The notes beneath the pieces were generated by a model. The model was not told where the DNA came from, did no database searches, and saw nothing but the letters and a program-made list of their open reading frames with translations. A stretch of DNA of 64,000 nucleotides, taken from NCBI RefSeq assembly GCF_002979515.1, contig NZ_PCPA01000004.1:221708-285707 (forward strand), given 5' to 3'. A program made the translations under genes and the position numbers. Source of the DNA: Microbacterium sp. MYb54 (lineage in GTDB: Bacteria; Actinomycetota; Actinomycetes; Actinomycetales; Microbacteriaceae). Of this stretch, positions 9,391 to 18,846 are shown piece after piece; within the stretch, counting starts at the first letter, position 1, and each line of letters starts with the position of its first letter.

Positions 9391-10164
9391 ATGTCCCGTC
9401 GGCCCGAATCCACGAACGCGATCGATTGCTCTGATCTGGTGATCGACCGCATCGGCCATGGGGTACCCAAGCGCGCGGTCGACGGCGTCACCTTCTCGCT
9501 CGCACCTGGCGGGCTGATCTGCGTGGCCGGACCAACGGGTTCCGGGAAGTCCACGCTGGTCGCCGCCCTTGCCGGTTCCACGGATCCCTCGGTGAAGGTC
9601 GTCGGGGGAAGAGCCCAAGTGTGCGGCGTCGATGTGCGCCGACCGGGACGGAAACACCGGATCCTCACCTACCGCACCGGGTTCGTGCCGCAGGGTGCAG
9701 GGGCCGATCTCCCGCCGCGCCTGACCGTGAACGAGGTCATCGCCGAACCGATCCTGATGCGCGAGCGGCGGGTGAACACGAAAGCGCTGTCGATCCGGGT
9801 GGCGACGCTGCTCGATGAGCTCCATCTCCCGCTCGGCACGGCCGCGAAGTTCCCCTACGAACTCAGCGCCGGCATGCGCCAGCGGGTGGCGATCGCTCGC
9901 TCGTTCATTCTGGAGCCGAAGGTACTCATCGCCGACGAGATACTGGCGAACCTCGACCTGGAGGTTCGGCCCGTGGTCTTCGACGCGATCACCCGTCGTC
10001 GCAAGGAGCAGTCGATGGCGGCGCTCCTCGTCACCAACGACGCCGACTTCATCCGCGAGCTGAACGCCGAGACGCTCATGCTCCGAAGCGGACACGTCGT
10101 CGCCCGCGGAGTGGGCAAGGACCTGCTGTGGGTGCCCAACGCGGAGTCGGATTCACGCCGCTGA
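9391..10164 (+). CDS. Orphan ABC transporter ATP-binding protein with atypical signature
   Basis: A 257-residue ABC ATPase domain. Walker A is G-P-T-G-S-G-K-S-T (47-55), Walker B is V-L-I-A-D-E with the catalytic Glu, and the Q-loop is F-V-P-Q. The signature reads L-S-A-G-M rather than L-S-G-G-Q, and the switch His seems to be replaced in the L-L-V-T-N-D-A-D stretch. No permease or binding protein lies next to it. The organisation resembles DppD/LivF-type ATPases, but with these changes it may be a weak or regulatory ATPase. The -10-like CAGGAT is exactly six bases before the ATG, so it has its own promoter just after dnaG. Confidence 0.82.
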   Translation: MSRRPESTNAIDCSDLVIDRIGHGVPKRAVDGVTFSLAPGGLICVAGPTGSGKSTLVAALAGSTDPSVKVVGGRAQVCGVDVRRPGRKHRILTYRTGFVPQGAGADLPPRLTVNEVIAEPILMRERRVNTKALSIRVATLLDELHLPLGTAAKFPYELSAGMRQRVAIARSFILEPKVLIADEILANLDLEVRPVVFDAITRRRKEQSMAALLVTNDADFIRELNAETLMLRSGHVVARGVGKDLLWVPNAESDSRR

Positions 10165-10167
10165 CCC

Positions 10168-10205
10168 CGACACGCCCGGCATCCGCGAAGGGCGCCCCGG
10201 TGTCG
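10168..10205 (+). terminator. Weak hairpin after the ABC gene
   Basis: CGACAC (10168-10173) can pair with GTGTCG (10200-10205), with an inner GCCC/GGGC pairing. There is no T-run. It is placed just after the ABC stop codon, but the asymmetry makes this uncertain. Confidence 0.3.
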
Positions 10206-10261
10206 TGAACACCTCTGGGAGTTTGCTAAGCTTGTCGAGTTGCCCGCTCAGCGGTGCACAT

Positions 10262-10337
10262 TCCTCGGTAGCTCAATTGGCAGAGCAGCCGGCTGTTAAC
10301 CGGCAGGTTCTTGGTTCGAGTCCAAGCCGGGGAGCCA
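10262..10337 (+). tRNA. tRNA-Asn (GTT)
   Basis: A 76-base cloverleaf with encoded CCA. The acceptor arm pairs TCCTCGG with CCGGGGA, the D-loop contains TTGGCA, the anticodon stem CCGG closes a CTGTTAA loop giving anticodon GUU, and the T-loop is TTCGAGT. A possible -10 (TAAGCT, 10227-10232) lies about 30 bases upstream. Confidence 0.97.
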
Positions 10338-10339
10338 AT

Positions 10340-10384
10340 AGAAGGCGTCACATCCCAAATGTTTCTCGGGATGTGACGCCTTCT
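10340..10384 (+). terminator. Long perfect hairpin terminator after tRNA-Asn
   Basis: A 17-base-pair perfect stem (AGAAGGCGTCACATCCC and its complement) around an 11-base loop, three bases after the tRNA CCA. Its complement ends in TTCT, the U-poor style usual in high-GC actinobacteria. Confidence 0.85.
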
Positions 10385-10452
10385 CCCATGTGCGGCCGAA
10401 TCCGCGTGCGTGGCTCGCGTCGCGCGTCAGACCGCTGACCCGGATGCACGAA

Positions 10453-10484
10453 GAAGGGCCCCACCGATGTCGGCGAGGCCCTTC
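10453..10484 (-). terminator. Hairpin terminator for the lipoprotein gene
   Basis: GAAGGGCC (10453-10460) pairs with GGCCCTTC (10477-10484), 16 bases past the stop of the minus-strand lipoprotein gene. With the hairpin at 10340-10384 it insulates the two convergent units. Confidence 0.7.
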
Positions 10485-10500
10485 TCGGTTCGGCAATCGG

Positions 10501-11016
10501 TCAGCGTGCGGCACCGGCAAGCGAACCGGTGGTCTGTCCGGCCGGATCCATGATGATGCACTGGATCACGCGGTCGTTGTTCTGCTCCCATGAGTCCTTG
10601 GTGGGAACGAGCGTCGTGACTTCGAGCAGCGAGTCCTGGAAGCCGACGCCGACGAACGTGGTGAACGCGTCGCCGACGCACTCCTGGGTTGCGGTGTCGA
10701 TGTCGGCGTCGGAGAATTCGCCGTCCGGCATCGTGATCTCGTAGTAGATCTCCTGGTCGTGCGGGTCGCTGCACGGGAGGATGTTGGCATCGGTGAGCGT
10801 GCCGGAACCGGTGTCGAGCATGCAGTCGCCGAGCTTGACCGAGAAGACACCGACGTTCGCGCTTTCGGTGACCTGGCCACTCTCCTCGTCGCGGTTGGCA
10901 TCGCCGGAACCGCTGCCGAGAATGCCGTTGATCACGCTGCAGCCGCTCAGCGCGACCGAGAGCGCCACTGCGGAACCTGCGAGCATCAGAGCACGTCGAG
11001 TGCGCATCTTCATCAT
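10501..11016 (-). CDS. Septum-formation-like (Septum_form) lipoprotein
   Basis: A 171-residue secreted lipoprotein. The N-terminus has Arg/Lys, a hydrophobic h-region and a lipobox L-S-G-C with lipidated Cys26. The mature part has the Septum_form layout: V-K-L-G-D-C-(M/L) followed by C-S-D-P-H-D-Q-E, with further Cys residues that could form disulfides. Members are often annotated as septum formation family proteins, but no biochemical function is firmly established. Start: ATG at 11016 (a Met-Met pair), with GGAGGGG upstream. Between it and def are about 120 bases with no gene. The 130 bases downstream hold only terminators. Confidence 0.82.
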   Translation of the reverse strand: MMKMRTRRALMLAGSAVALSVALSGCSVINGILGSGSGDANRDEESGQVTESANVGVFSVKLGDCMLDTGSGTLTDANILPCSDPHDQEIYYEITMPDGEFSDADIDTATQECVGDAFTTFVGVGFQDSLLEVTTLVPTKDSWEQNNDRVIQCIIMDPAGQTTGSLAGAAR

Positions 11017-11137
11017 GATTTGTTTCCCCTCCGAAGCGTGGTGCGGAGGCATGCGAAAACCCCCCGCCGCGAATACGCTATCCGTCGGCGAGTCTGTGAC
11101 GCAACTCGAAGGATGCTATGGAGCTGCTGGGAGTGGC

Positions 11138-11704
11138 TCAGCCCTCGAAGTCGTCCACGCCAGGCATCCAGCTTGCGCCAGGGCGTCCCCACCCGCGCTT
11201 GCGCGTGATCTTCTGCACGGTCTTCCAGTCGCCGTCGGAAAGGCGATCGACATAGAGGATGCCGTCGAGGTGGTCGAACTCATGCTGCATGATGCGCGCG
11301 CGCCACCCGTCGACATCGATCGAGACCGGCAGTCCATCCAGATCGGTCGCTGTCACGTGGACACGGTCCGAACGGCGCAGTGCGAAACGTTCGCCGGGGA
11401 AGGAGAGGCAGCCCTCCGACTCCAGTTCCGGGTCCGGTTCGCCCGGCTCGAGCGGCACCATCCAGAGCACCGGGTTTATGAGCACGCCGCGCCAAGGCTG
11501 ATCGTCGTCATCGGTGTACGAGTAGGTGTAGATCCGCAGAGGCACGCCGACCTGAGGAGCGGCGAGTCCGACGCCGGGCGCGGTGTCCATCGTCTCGAAC
11601 ATGTCGGCGACGAGGGTGCGGACATCGTCCGTGATCTCTTCGACGGGAGATGCGGGGGAGTGCAGAACGGGGTCGCCAATGATGCGAATCGGAAGTACAG
11701 CCAC
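11138..11704 (-). CDS. def: Peptide deformylase
   Basis: A 188-residue metallohydrolase removing the N-formyl group from nascent proteins. The three family motifs are present: G-V-G-L-A-A-P-Q-V-G (44-53), E-G-C-L-S-F-P-G with metal ligand Cys99, and Q-H-E-F-D-H-L-D-G with His141, Glu142 and His145. A C-terminal extension of about 30 residues is typical of actinobacterial enzymes. The GTG start is six bases after TAGGGT (minus strand), so the mRNA is probably leaderless. The promoter is divergent with that of the DMT gene. Confidence 0.96.
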   Translation of the reverse strand: MAVLPIRIIGDPVLHSPASPVEEITDDVRTLVADMFETMDTAPGVGLAAPQVGVPLRIYTYSYTDDDDQPWRGVLINPVLWMVPLEPGEPDPELESEGCLSFPGERFALRRSDRVHVTATDLDGLPVSIDVDGWRARIMQHEFDHLDGILYVDRLSDGDWKTVQKITRKRGWGRPGASWMPGVDDFEG

Positions 11705-11710
11705 GTCACA

Positions 11711-11741
11711 ACCCTAGTCGGCGCGGCTCTGCAGGTAGGGT
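11711..11741. promoter_or_regulatory. Divergent leaderless promoters for def and the DMT gene
   Basis: TAGGGT on the minus strand (11716-11711) ends six bases before the def GTG, and TAGGGT on the plus strand (11736-11741) ends six bases before the DMT GTG. The only space for -35 elements is overlapping, so the two promoters may compete. Confidence 0.5.
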
Positions 11742-11747
11742 CGTACT

Positions 11748-12788
11748 GTGACTGCTGGGGTATGGATGAGTGCGGTGGACGATGTCGGCGATCAGCTCGT
11801 CGGCGCGTTCCAGAACCCCGGCTTGCTGCTGGGCATTCCGCTCGCTCTCGCAGGTGCGGTCTTCATGTCGCTCGGAGCGCAGTACCAGCATCGCGGTGTC
11901 GAGAAGGTCGAGCGTCTCAGCGGTTCCGACGGTGCTTCGGGTCTCACGCTCGACCAGATCAAGCGACTGCTGACCCGTCCGTCCTGGCTCATCGGAACCC
12001 TCATGCTCGGGCTCGCCGTGGTCTGTCAGCTCGCCGCGCTCGTGAAGGCACCCCTGATCGTCGTACAGCCGCTCGGAGCGATCGCGCTCGTGATCACGAC
12101 GCTCCTGAATGCGCGGGTGTCCGGCCACGCACCCACCAAGCAGTCGCTCACGGCGATAGCCTGCTGCGTCGGCGGCATCTTCCTCTTCGTGTTCTTCGCC
12201 GCGATCTACGCCACCGAACAGGAAGTGACCGACCGCGAACTGTTCGTGATCCTCGCGCTCCTGCTGGTCGTCATCATCATCCTCGGCGGATGCTGGCTGA
12301 TTCTGCGGCACCGCATGCGCGCGTTGTTCTATGTGATCGGCGCCGGCGTGCTCTACGGGTTCGTCGCCACCCTCGCGAAGGTCGTCATCAAGCGCATCGA
12401 GGCGGGGCAGTTCGAGTGGATCACGGCGATCTGCGTCGTCGCCCTCCTCGCCGCTGCCGCGGTGGGCGGTTACTTCGTCCAGACCGCGTACAGCTCGGGG
12501 CCTCCCGACCTCGTGATCGCCGGGCTCACCGTCGTCGACCCGCTCGTCGCCGTCGTGATCGGCATGGTCATCCTCGGTGAGGCCGCGGCCGCTCCGCCGT
12601 GGGTCATGGTGATCTTCGCGATCGCCGGAGCCATCGCGGTGTGGGGAGTCGTCGGTCTCGCGAGGTACCATCCGCAGGTACTCAGCGACAGTCAGGACCT
12701 GGGGATCGTTCGCGGAAGCGATGCATCGTCGTCTGCCGGCGCCGAGGCCGACGGCTCCGGCGACGGAACCGACAAGCCGACTTCCTGA
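11748..12788 (+). CDS. DMT-superfamily (NIPA/EamA-like) integral membrane protein
   Basis: A 346-residue protein with about nine or ten hydrophobic helices between residues 23 and 308, and a hydrophilic Ser/Asp/Gly-rich C-tail. The internal helix pattern (A-P-L-I-V-V-Q-P-L-G near 107; V-V-D-P-L-V-A-V near 265) is that of DMT-family proteins, the actinobacterial group related to NIPA magnesium transporters. The substrate cannot be told. The GTG at 11748 follows TAGGGT by six bases. Confidence 0.8.
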   Translation: MTAGVWMSAVDDVGDQLVGAFQNPGLLLGIPLALAGAVFMSLGAQYQHRGVEKVERLSGSDGASGLTLDQIKRLLTRPSWLIGTLMLGLAVVCQLAALVKAPLIVVQPLGAIALVITTLLNARVSGHAPTKQSLTAIACCVGGIFLFVFFAAIYATEQEVTDRELFVILALLLVVIIILGGCWLILRHRMRALFYVIGAGVLYGFVATLAKVVIKRIEAGQFEWITAICVVALLAAAAVGGYFVQTAYSSGPPDLVIAGLTVVDPLVAVVIGMVILGEAAAAPPWVMVIFAIAGAIAVWGVVGLARYHPQVLSDSQDLGIVRGSDASSSAGAEADGSGDGTDKPTS

Positions 12789-12840
12789 CAGAGGCGCTCG
12801 TCTGGACCGGCGCGATGGCGACGGTCGGACTTGCGCGAGC

Positions 12841-13629
12841 TCAGTACGCCTGATCTATCAGGTCGGCCGACACCTCGGAGGCTGCTGCCTCATCGACGAA
12901 GAACACCGTGCGCTTGCGGCCCTTCGCGCCGGCGGCAGGCACACTCGTGTAACTCGCTCCGGCGAGAGCGAGGCCAAGGGCCGAAGCCTTGTCGGCACCC
13001 GTCATCACGAGCCAGACCCGCTTCGAAGAATTGAGCACCGGGCGCGTCAGCGTGACACGCTCGGGCGGTGGCTTCGGCGATTCGCGGACCGCGAGGACCG
13101 CGGCATCCGTCACCGTGACCTCTTCACGATCCGGGAAGAGGGAAGCGATGTGTCCATCAGGTCCGACGCCGAGGAAGCACACGGCGAACGAAGGCCAGGG
13201 GTGCTCCTCGTTTCCGAAACGGGCGAGCTCGGCAGCGTACGCCGAGGCTGATTCGTCGAGCGTCAGCCCGCTGTCGGGGCCGGAGACCTCGTGCACGTTC
13301 TCCGCCGGGACCGGGATGTGATCCAGCAGCGCCTGCCGGGACTGCAGCGAGTTGCGGTCCACGTCGTCGCGCGGCACGAATCGCTCGTCGCCCCACCAGA
13401 AGTGCACGAGGGCCCAGTCGATCTCGGACGCCCGAGGATGCTCGGCCGCCGCACGCAGCACCGCGCCGCCCATCGAACCGCCGGTGAGGGCGATGTGCGC
13501 GATCCGACCGTTGCGAGTACGTGCGCGCACGCGCGTCAGGAAACGGTCAGCCACACGGGCGGCGAGGGCGGCAGGTGTGGCTTCCACCACGACCCGCTTC
13601 TCTGCGGACGATGTCGTCATCGACGTCAC
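12841..13629 (-). CDS. pgl: 6-phosphogluconolactonase
   Basis: A 262-residue enzyme hydrolysing 6-phosphogluconolactone, second step of the oxidative pentose phosphate pathway. The SugarP_isomerase-like fold shows T-G-G-S-M-G (49-54), H-F-W-W-G-D-E-R-F-V-P near 78 and G-V-G-P-D-G-H-I-A-S-L-F-P near 155, the DevB/Pgl signature. The GTG start overlaps the opcA stop by four bases (GTGA). It is the last gene of the six-gene operon and convergent with the DMT gene. Confidence 0.95.
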   Translation of the reverse strand: MTSMTTSSAEKRVVVEATPAALAARVADRFLTRVRARTRNGRIAHIALTGGSMGGAVLRAAAEHPRASEIDWALVHFWWGDERFVPRDDVDRNSLQSRQALLDHIPVPAENVHEVSGPDSGLTLDESASAYAAELARFGNEEHPWPSFAVCFLGVGPDGHIASLFPDREEVTVTDAAVLAVRESPKPPPERVTLTRPVLNSSKRVWLVMTGADKASALGLALAGASYTSVPAAGAKGRKRTVFFVDEAAASEVSADLIDQAY

Positions 13630-14561
13630 TCTCCAGTCTCGGGCGGACCCAGCTTCTCCCAGCCCTCGGTGATCACTCGACCGTACAGGACGTCGGGGTC
13701 GAGTCGGCGCAGCTCCTCAGCGAGGCACTCGCGAAGAGTGCGCCGGGGCAGGTGCAGGTCGTGGTTCGGCTGGCCGGGCTGGGTGAGCACGGCGACGCCG
13801 GGCGTCGGACGCTCCAGCAGGATGTCACCGGACTCACGAGTCAGACGCACCGACTTGATGCCCTCTTCCCAGTGCTCGGGGTCTTCGTACCTCCAGCGCA
13901 CCGGCACCTCCAGCGCCATCTGCAGCCAGGCCGCCAGCAGCGCGGTGGACGGTGACGCCGCAGCACCGCGCACCTCGACACCGGTGATCGGCTCGTACGG
14001 CGGCTGGTCGAGGACGGCGGCGAGCTGCTCCCGCCAGTGCGTCAGACGCGTCCACGCCAGGTCCGTGTCTCCGGGGGCGTGGGTCTCGCCGAGAAGGGCG
14101 AGACGATCACGCACATCGGTCGCCGTGGCCGCATCGGTGATGCGCCGCTGGGCGATCTTGCCGAGCGGCGACTGGGCAGGGGCCACGGGAGCGGCTTCGG
14201 GCCACCAGGCGACGACCGGAGCATCCGGCAGGAGGAGCCCGGTGATCAGACTCTCCTCGTTGCTGGCGGCATCGCCGAAGGCGCGAAGGACGACGACCTC
14301 GCTGGCGCCGGCGTCGCCACCGACGCGGATCTGCGCGTCGAGGCGGGACTCGCCGTCGCCTGTCGTGATCACGATGACGCGCATCGGGTGCTCGCGCGAT
14401 GCATCATTGGCAGCGTCGATCGCAGCTTCGGCGACGCCGTTGCGTGCCGAGATCACGAGCGTGAGCACGCGGCCGAGTGCGACCGCGCCGCCCTCTTCGC
14501 GCACCTTGACGAGCTGCTTGGCGACCTGACTGACCGTCGTGTCGGGAAGGTCGATGATCAC
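13626..14561 (-). CDS. opcA: Glucose-6-phosphate dehydrogenase assembly protein OpcA
   Basis: A 311-residue protein, found in actinobacteria and cyanobacteria, that assembles or activates glucose-6-phosphate dehydrogenase and can place it under redox control. It opens with the family-typical I-D-L-P-D-T-T-V; the central P-D-A-P-V-V-A-W-W-P is the best-conserved block. Its start overlaps the zwf stop by four bases and its end overlaps pgl by four bases, so the three oxidative-branch genes are translationally coupled. Confidence 0.94.
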   Translation of the reverse strand: MIIDLPDTTVSQVAKQLVKVREEGGAVALGRVLTLVISARNGVAEAAIDAANDASREHPMRVIVITTGDGESRLDAQIRVGGDAGASEVVVLRAFGDAASNEESLITGLLLPDAPVVAWWPEAAPVAPAQSPLGKIAQRRITDAATATDVRDRLALLGETHAPGDTDLAWTRLTHWREQLAAVLDQPPYEPITGVEVRGAAASPSTALLAAWLQMALEVPVRWRYEDPEHWEEGIKSVRLTRESGDILLERPTPGVAVLTQPGQPNHDLHLPRRTLRECLAEELRRLDPDVLYGRVITEGWEKLGPPETGE

Positions 14562-16108
14562 GGGCGTCTCCAGACTCGTCCGTCGCGGGCCAAGAGGTCA
14601 TCGGCGGATGCCGGACCCCACGAACCGGGTGCGTACTGCTCCACTGGACCACCGACGGCCGCCCAGTACTTCTCCACCGGGTCGAGGATCTTCCAGGAGA
14701 GCTCGACCTCCTCGTGACGCGGGAACAGCGGCGGGTCGCCGAGGAGCACGTCGAGGATCAGACGCTCGTAGGCCTCAGGGCTCGCCTCGGTGAAGGCGTG
14801 ACCGTATCCGAAGTCCATCGTGACGTCACGGACGTTGCTGCCGCTGCCCGGCACCTTCGAGCCGAAGCGGATCGTGACGCCCTCGTCCGGCTGGACGCGG
14901 ATGACGAGTGCATTCTGGCCGAGCTCCGAGGCGTTCCCGCGACCGAAGAGGTGCTGGGGAGCGCGCTTGAAGACCACGGCGATCTCCGTCACGCGGCGTC
15001 CGAGACGCTTGCCTGTGCGCAGGTAGAACGGCACGTCCGCCCAGCGGCGCGTGTCGATCTCGAGTTTGATCGCAGCGTAGGTCTCGGTGGTCGACTCGGG
15101 GTTCATCCCCTCCTCGTCGAGGAAGCCGGTGACCTTCTCGCCGCCCTGCCATCCACCCGCATACTGACCGCGCGCGGTGGCGAGTGAGAGGTCGTCCGGA
15201 ACGTGCACCGCCGCGAGGACCTTCTCCTTCTCTGCGCGCAGGTGCTCCGCCGAGAGGCTGATCGGCTCTTCCATCGCGGTGAGTGCGAGCAGTTGCAGCA
15301 GGTGGTTCTGGATCACGTCGCGCGCCGCACCGATGCCGTCGTAGTAGCCCGCGCGCCCACCCACACCGATGTCCTCGGCCATGGTGATCTGCACGTGGTC
15401 GACGTAGTTGCGGTTCCAGATCGGTTCGTACAGCTCGTTGGCGAAGCGCAGAGCCAGGATGTTCTGGACCGTCTCCTTGCCGAGGTAGTGATCGATGCGG
15501 AAGATCGAGTCGGCCGGGAAGGCGACCTCGAGCGCGGCGTTGAGTGCCCGCGCGGATTCGAGGTCGTGCCCGAACGGCTTCTCGATCACGACGCGACGCC
15601 AGCGCTCGTCATCGTCGCTGTTCTCGCCGACGAGGCCGGAGTCCTTCAGCTGCTTGGCCACCAGCGGGAAGTCCTTCGGCGGGATCGACAGGTAGAACGC
15701 GTGGTTGCCCATGGTGCCGCGTTCGATGTCGAGCTTCTCGATGGTCTCGCGGAGCTTGCGGAACGAGTCGGGATTGTCGAACTCGCCGGAGACGAAGCGG
15801 ATGCCCTGCAGCAGCTGGGTCCACGTCTCCTCGCGGAACGGCGTACGAGCGTGTTCCTTGACAGCGTCGTAGACCACCTGTGCGAAGTCCTGGTCTTCCC
15901 AGTCCCGGCGGGCGAACCCGACCAGGGCGAACCCCGGTGGGAGCAGGCCACGGTTTGCGAGGTCGTAGACCGCGGGCATCAGCTTCTTGCGTGACAGGTC
16001 TCCGGTGACGCCGAAGATCACGAGGGCGCTGGGCCCGGCGATCCGGTTGAGACGGCGGTCATCGGGGTCACGCAGCGGGTTGTGCCCGCGCGAGATGGGA
16101 ACAGACAT
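14558..16108 (-). CDS. zwf: Glucose-6-phosphate 1-dehydrogenase
   Basis: A 516-residue NADP+-dependent enzyme, entry step of the oxidative pentose phosphate pathway. The Rossmann motif G-V-T-G-D-L-S-R-K-K is at 33-42, the catalytic and substrate motif R-I-D-H-Y-L-G-K-E is near 200, and the C-terminal F-x-Y-G-H-A-F region is intact. Length is normal. It starts 21 bases after the pgi stop and overlaps opcA by four bases. Confidence 0.97.
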   Translation of the reverse strand: MSVPISRGHNPLRDPDDRRLNRIAGPSALVIFGVTGDLSRKKLMPAVYDLANRGLLPPGFALVGFARRDWEDQDFAQVVYDAVKEHARTPFREETWTQLLQGIRFVSGEFDNPDSFRKLRETIEKLDIERGTMGNHAFYLSIPPKDFPLVAKQLKDSGLVGENSDDDERWRRVVIEKPFGHDLESARALNAALEVAFPADSIFRIDHYLGKETVQNILALRFANELYEPIWNRNYVDHVQITMAEDIGVGGRAGYYDGIGAARDVIQNHLLQLLALTAMEEPISLSAEHLRAEKEKVLAAVHVPDDLSLATARGQYAGGWQGGEKVTGFLDEEGMNPESTTETYAAIKLEIDTRRWADVPFYLRTGKRLGRRVTEIAVVFKRAPQHLFGRGNASELGQNALVIRVQPDEGVTIRFGSKVPGSGSNVRDVTMDFGYGHAFTEASPEAYERLILDVLLGDPPLFPRHEEVELSWKILDPVEKYWAAVGGPVEQYAPGSWGPASADDLLARDGRVWRRP

Positions 16109-16129
16109 CAGTGGGGGATTCTCCTGCTG

Positions 16130-17737
16130 TTACTTCTGTGCGGCTTCGAAGAGAGCGAGCACGTCGTCCGAGGACTCGGTGATCGTCAGCGTGACGACGG
16201 GGCGGCCGTGCTCGGCGAGCACAGCGGCGTCACCCGCGGCCTGAGCCTGGATGAGCTGCCCGAAGGTGAAGGGACGGTCCGGGATCTCGAGGTCGACCTC
16301 GGTGCGCTCCAGGATCTGCAGGAACACGCCCTGCGCGGGGCCGCCCTTGTGGTACTGGCCGGTCGAGTGCAGGAACCGTGGTCCCCATCCGAACGTGGTC
16401 GGACGACCCGAGTCCGCCGCGACGAGTTCGCGCAGGCCCTGGAGCTGCGGCACCTCGAGCCGGTTGACATATGCCTGGATCGACACATAGCCGTCTGCAG
16501 GGAGCTGCGCCCAGAGTGCATCGAGCACGCCTTCGACGTTGCCCGAGGCGGCCAGTGCCGGATCCGACACGCGCACCTCGACTCCGTTCTCGACGAAGGC
16601 CGGAGCGGTCGGCTCCGGGCGGGCGTCGAGGAGTCCGCGGGCGGCGATCTTCGCCGACTCGACGTCGGGCTGATCGAACGGGTTGATGCGGAGCAGATGA
16701 CCGGCGATCGCCGTGGCGTACTCCCACACGATGAGCTGGGCGCCGAGCGTGCCGCTGACGAGAATCTCGCCCTCATGACGCTCGTGCAGGTGGAACTCGT
16801 TCGCGTCGTCGACCAGACGGACGATCTGCAGGTCGGCCGGCACAGGGTCGAGCTCGGGGGAGACCGGGAGCAGCACGACCGGGAGGATTCCGGTGCCGTC
16901 CTTGCCGGTGGATTCGGCGATGAGCTGCTCGATCCAGTCGGGGAGACCCTTGATGTGCGTCCCGTCGGTGATCAGGCCCAGCTTGTCGCGCCGCGGGTTC
17001 GTCGCGGCGATGGCCGCACCCAGACGGAGGGCCGGGTTCTCAGCCGAGTCGATGGCGACCTCGAGCGACGAGGCCTCTGCCTCGTTCAGCAGTTCATCGA
17101 TGTCGACGCCGGCGAGGCCTGAAGGCACCAGACCGAAGGCGGTGAGGGCCGAGTAGCGCCCTCCGACGTTGGGGTCGGCGTTGAAGACGCGGTATCCCGC
17201 CTCACGAGCCGAGACGTCGAGCGGGGAGCCCGGGTCGGTGACGACCACGATGCGCTCGACCGGGTCGATTCCGAGGTCACGGAACGCGGCCTCGAACGTG
17301 CGGCGCTGGGAGTCGGTTTCGACGGTGGATCCCGACTTCGACGACACGACCAGGACGGTGTCGGTGAGGCCCTCGTCGAGCGCTGCGAGCACCTGGCCGG
17401 GAGCGGTCGAGTCGAGGATCGTCAACGGCACCCCGGCGGTCTGTGCGATCACCTCGGGAGCGAGCGAGGAGCCGCCCATTCCCGCGAGCACGACGCGTGT
17501 GACGCCCTTGGCGTTCAGATCGGCACGCAGCGCGACGATCTCGGCGACCAGCGGACGGGAAACCGACACGGCTTCGACCCATCCGAGCCGGACGGTGGCC
17601 TCAGCCTCGGCTGCGGGACCCCAGAGGGTCGCGTCCCCACCGGTGATACGCGAGGCGATCAGGTCGTGGACGAGACTGGGCACCGTCTCGTCGATCGCGG
17701 CGCGGGCCGCTCCGGAGGTGTGGATCGAGAAGGTCAT
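16130..17737 (-). CDS. pgi: Glucose-6-phosphate isomerase
   Basis: A 535-residue aldose-ketose isomerase interconverting glucose 6-phosphate and fructose 6-phosphate. The [11 protein letters not shown] phosphate loop (about 133-143) and G-G-R-Y-S-A-L-T (about 193-200) are visible. It is shorter and more divergent than E. coli Pgi and of the actinobacterial operon type. The ATG overlaps the tal stop by four bases (ATGA). Its place in the operon lets fructose 6-phosphate from Tkt/Tal be recycled to glucose 6-phosphate for another oxidative turn. Confidence 0.93.
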   Translation of the reverse strand: MTFSIHTSGAARAAIDETVPSLVHDLIASRITGGDATLWGPAAEAEATVRLGWVEAVSVSRPLVAEIVALRADLNAKGVTRVVLAGMGGSSLAPEVIAQTAGVPLTILDSTAPGQVLAALDEGLTDTVLVVSSKSGSTVETDSQRRTFEAAFRDLGIDPVERIVVVTDPGSPLDVSAREAGYRVFNADPNVGGRYSALTAFGLVPSGLAGVDIDELLNEAEASSLEVAIDSAENPALRLGAAIAATNPRRDKLGLITDGTHIKGLPDWIEQLIAESTGKDGTGILPVVLLPVSPELDPVPADLQIVRLVDDANEFHLHERHEGEILVSGTLGAQLIVWEYATAIAGHLLRINPFDQPDVESAKIAARGLLDARPEPTAPAFVENGVEVRVSDPALAASGNVEGVLDALWAQLPADGYVSIQAYVNRLEVPQLQGLRELVAADSGRPTTFGWGPRFLHSTGQYHKGGPAQGVFLQILERTEVDLEIPDRPFTFGQLIQAQAAGDAAVLAEHGRPVVTLTITESSDDVLALFEAAQK

Positions 17738-18846
17738 CGCTGCGACTCCAGACCTTCGGCGACCTGGCTCAGCAGGTCGTGCCACGAATCGATGAACTTC
17801 GCGACGCCCTCGTCCTCCAGAACCTGGGTGACGTCGGCGAAGTCGATGCCGACCTCGGCGATGCCGGCGAAGACGGCCCGGGCCTCTTCGTAGCCGCCCG
17901 TGATGGTGTCGCCGGTGACGACGCCATGGTCGAAGGTCGCCTCGAGGGTCTTCTCGGGCATCGTGTTGACGACGCCCTGGGCCACGAGCTCGGTGACGTA
18001 CAGGGTGTCGGGGAGCGCGGGGTCCTTGACACCGGTCGAAGCCCACAGCGGGCGCTGGGGGTTCGCTCCGGAGCCGATCAGCGCCTTGGCACGGTCTCCG
18101 GCGAACGTCTGCTCGAACAGCTCGTAGGCGAGGCGTGCGTTGGCCAGGCCAGCTTTGCTCTTGAGCGCCTCGGCGACATCCGTGCCGATCGCGGTGAGGC
18201 GCTTGTCGGTCTCGGTGTCGACGCGAGAAACGAAGAACGAGGCGACGGAGTGGATGGTCGACAGGTCGATACCCGCGGCCTTCGCCGTCTCGAGACCGGT
18301 GAGGTACGCCTCGATGACCTCGGCGTAGCGCTCCAGGCTGAAGATCAGCGTGACGTTGACACTGATGCCGGCCCCGATCGCCTCGGCGATGGCCGGAAGG
18401 CCGGCCTTCGTCGCGGGAATCTTCACGAGGAGGTTCGGGCGGTCGACCTTGGCCCACAGCTCCTTGGCCTGAGCCACGGTGCCGGCGGTGTCATGCGCCA
18501 GGTCGGGGGAGACCTCGATCGAGACACGACCGTCGACGTGGTTCGAGGCTTCCCAGACGGGACGGAACACGTCGAGTGCTGCGGCGACGTCCTGCGTGGT
18601 GGCGGCGAATACCGCTTCCTCGGCGGTCGCACCGGAGGCGGCGAGCTCGGTCACCTGAGCGTCGTACGACGTGTCGTTCTTGTCGGTGATCGCGTTCGCG
18701 AAGATCGTCGGGTTGGTCGTGACACCCACGACGTTGCGCGACGAGATCAGGTCGGCGAGGTTGCCGGACGAGATCCGTGTGCGGGAGAGGTCGTCGAGCC
18801 AGATGCTGACGCCGGCGGCGGCGAGCTGTTCGGTAGGGGTGCTCAT
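17734..18846 (-). CDS. tal: Transaldolase
   Basis: A 370-residue Schiff-base aldolase moving a dihydroxyacetone unit between sugar phosphates in the non-oxidative pentose phosphate branch. The N-terminal W-L-D-D-L-S-R and G-V-T-T-N-P-T-I-F signatures are present, and the catalytic Lys is in N-L-L-V-K-I-P-A-T near residue 142. It belongs to the actinobacterial long-form (TalB-2) subfamily. ATGA overlaps join it to tkt upstream and pgi downstream. Confidence 0.96.
   Translation of the reverse strand: MSTPTEQLAAAGVSIWLDDLSRTRISSGNLADLISSRNVVGVTTNPTIFANAITDKNDTSYDAQVTELAASGATAEEAVFAATTQDVAAALDVFRPVWEASNHVDGRVSIEVSPDLAHDTAGTVAQAKELWAKVDRPNLLVKIPATKAGLPAIAEAIGAGISVNVTLIFSLERYAEVIEAYLTGLETAKAAGIDLSTIHSVASFFVSRVDTETDKRLTAIGTDVAEALKSKAGLANARLAYELFEQTFAGDRAKALIGSGANPQRPLWASTGVKDPALPDTLYVTELVAQGVVNTMPEKTLEATFDHGVVTGDTITGGYEEARAVFAGIAEVGIDFADVTQVLEDEGVAKFIDSWHDLLSQVAEGLESQR

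Noticed and set aside
7879..10095. A 738-codon minus-strand open frame
   Set aside because: It is antisense to dnaG and the ABC ATPase gene, with no domain and no ribosome binding site or -10.
10296..10520. A minus-strand frame across tRNA-Asn with the tail G-L-D-S-N-Q-E-P-A-G
   Set aside because: This tail is simply tRNA antisense. Unlike the XRE gene at 61925, no real domain lies upstream of it.
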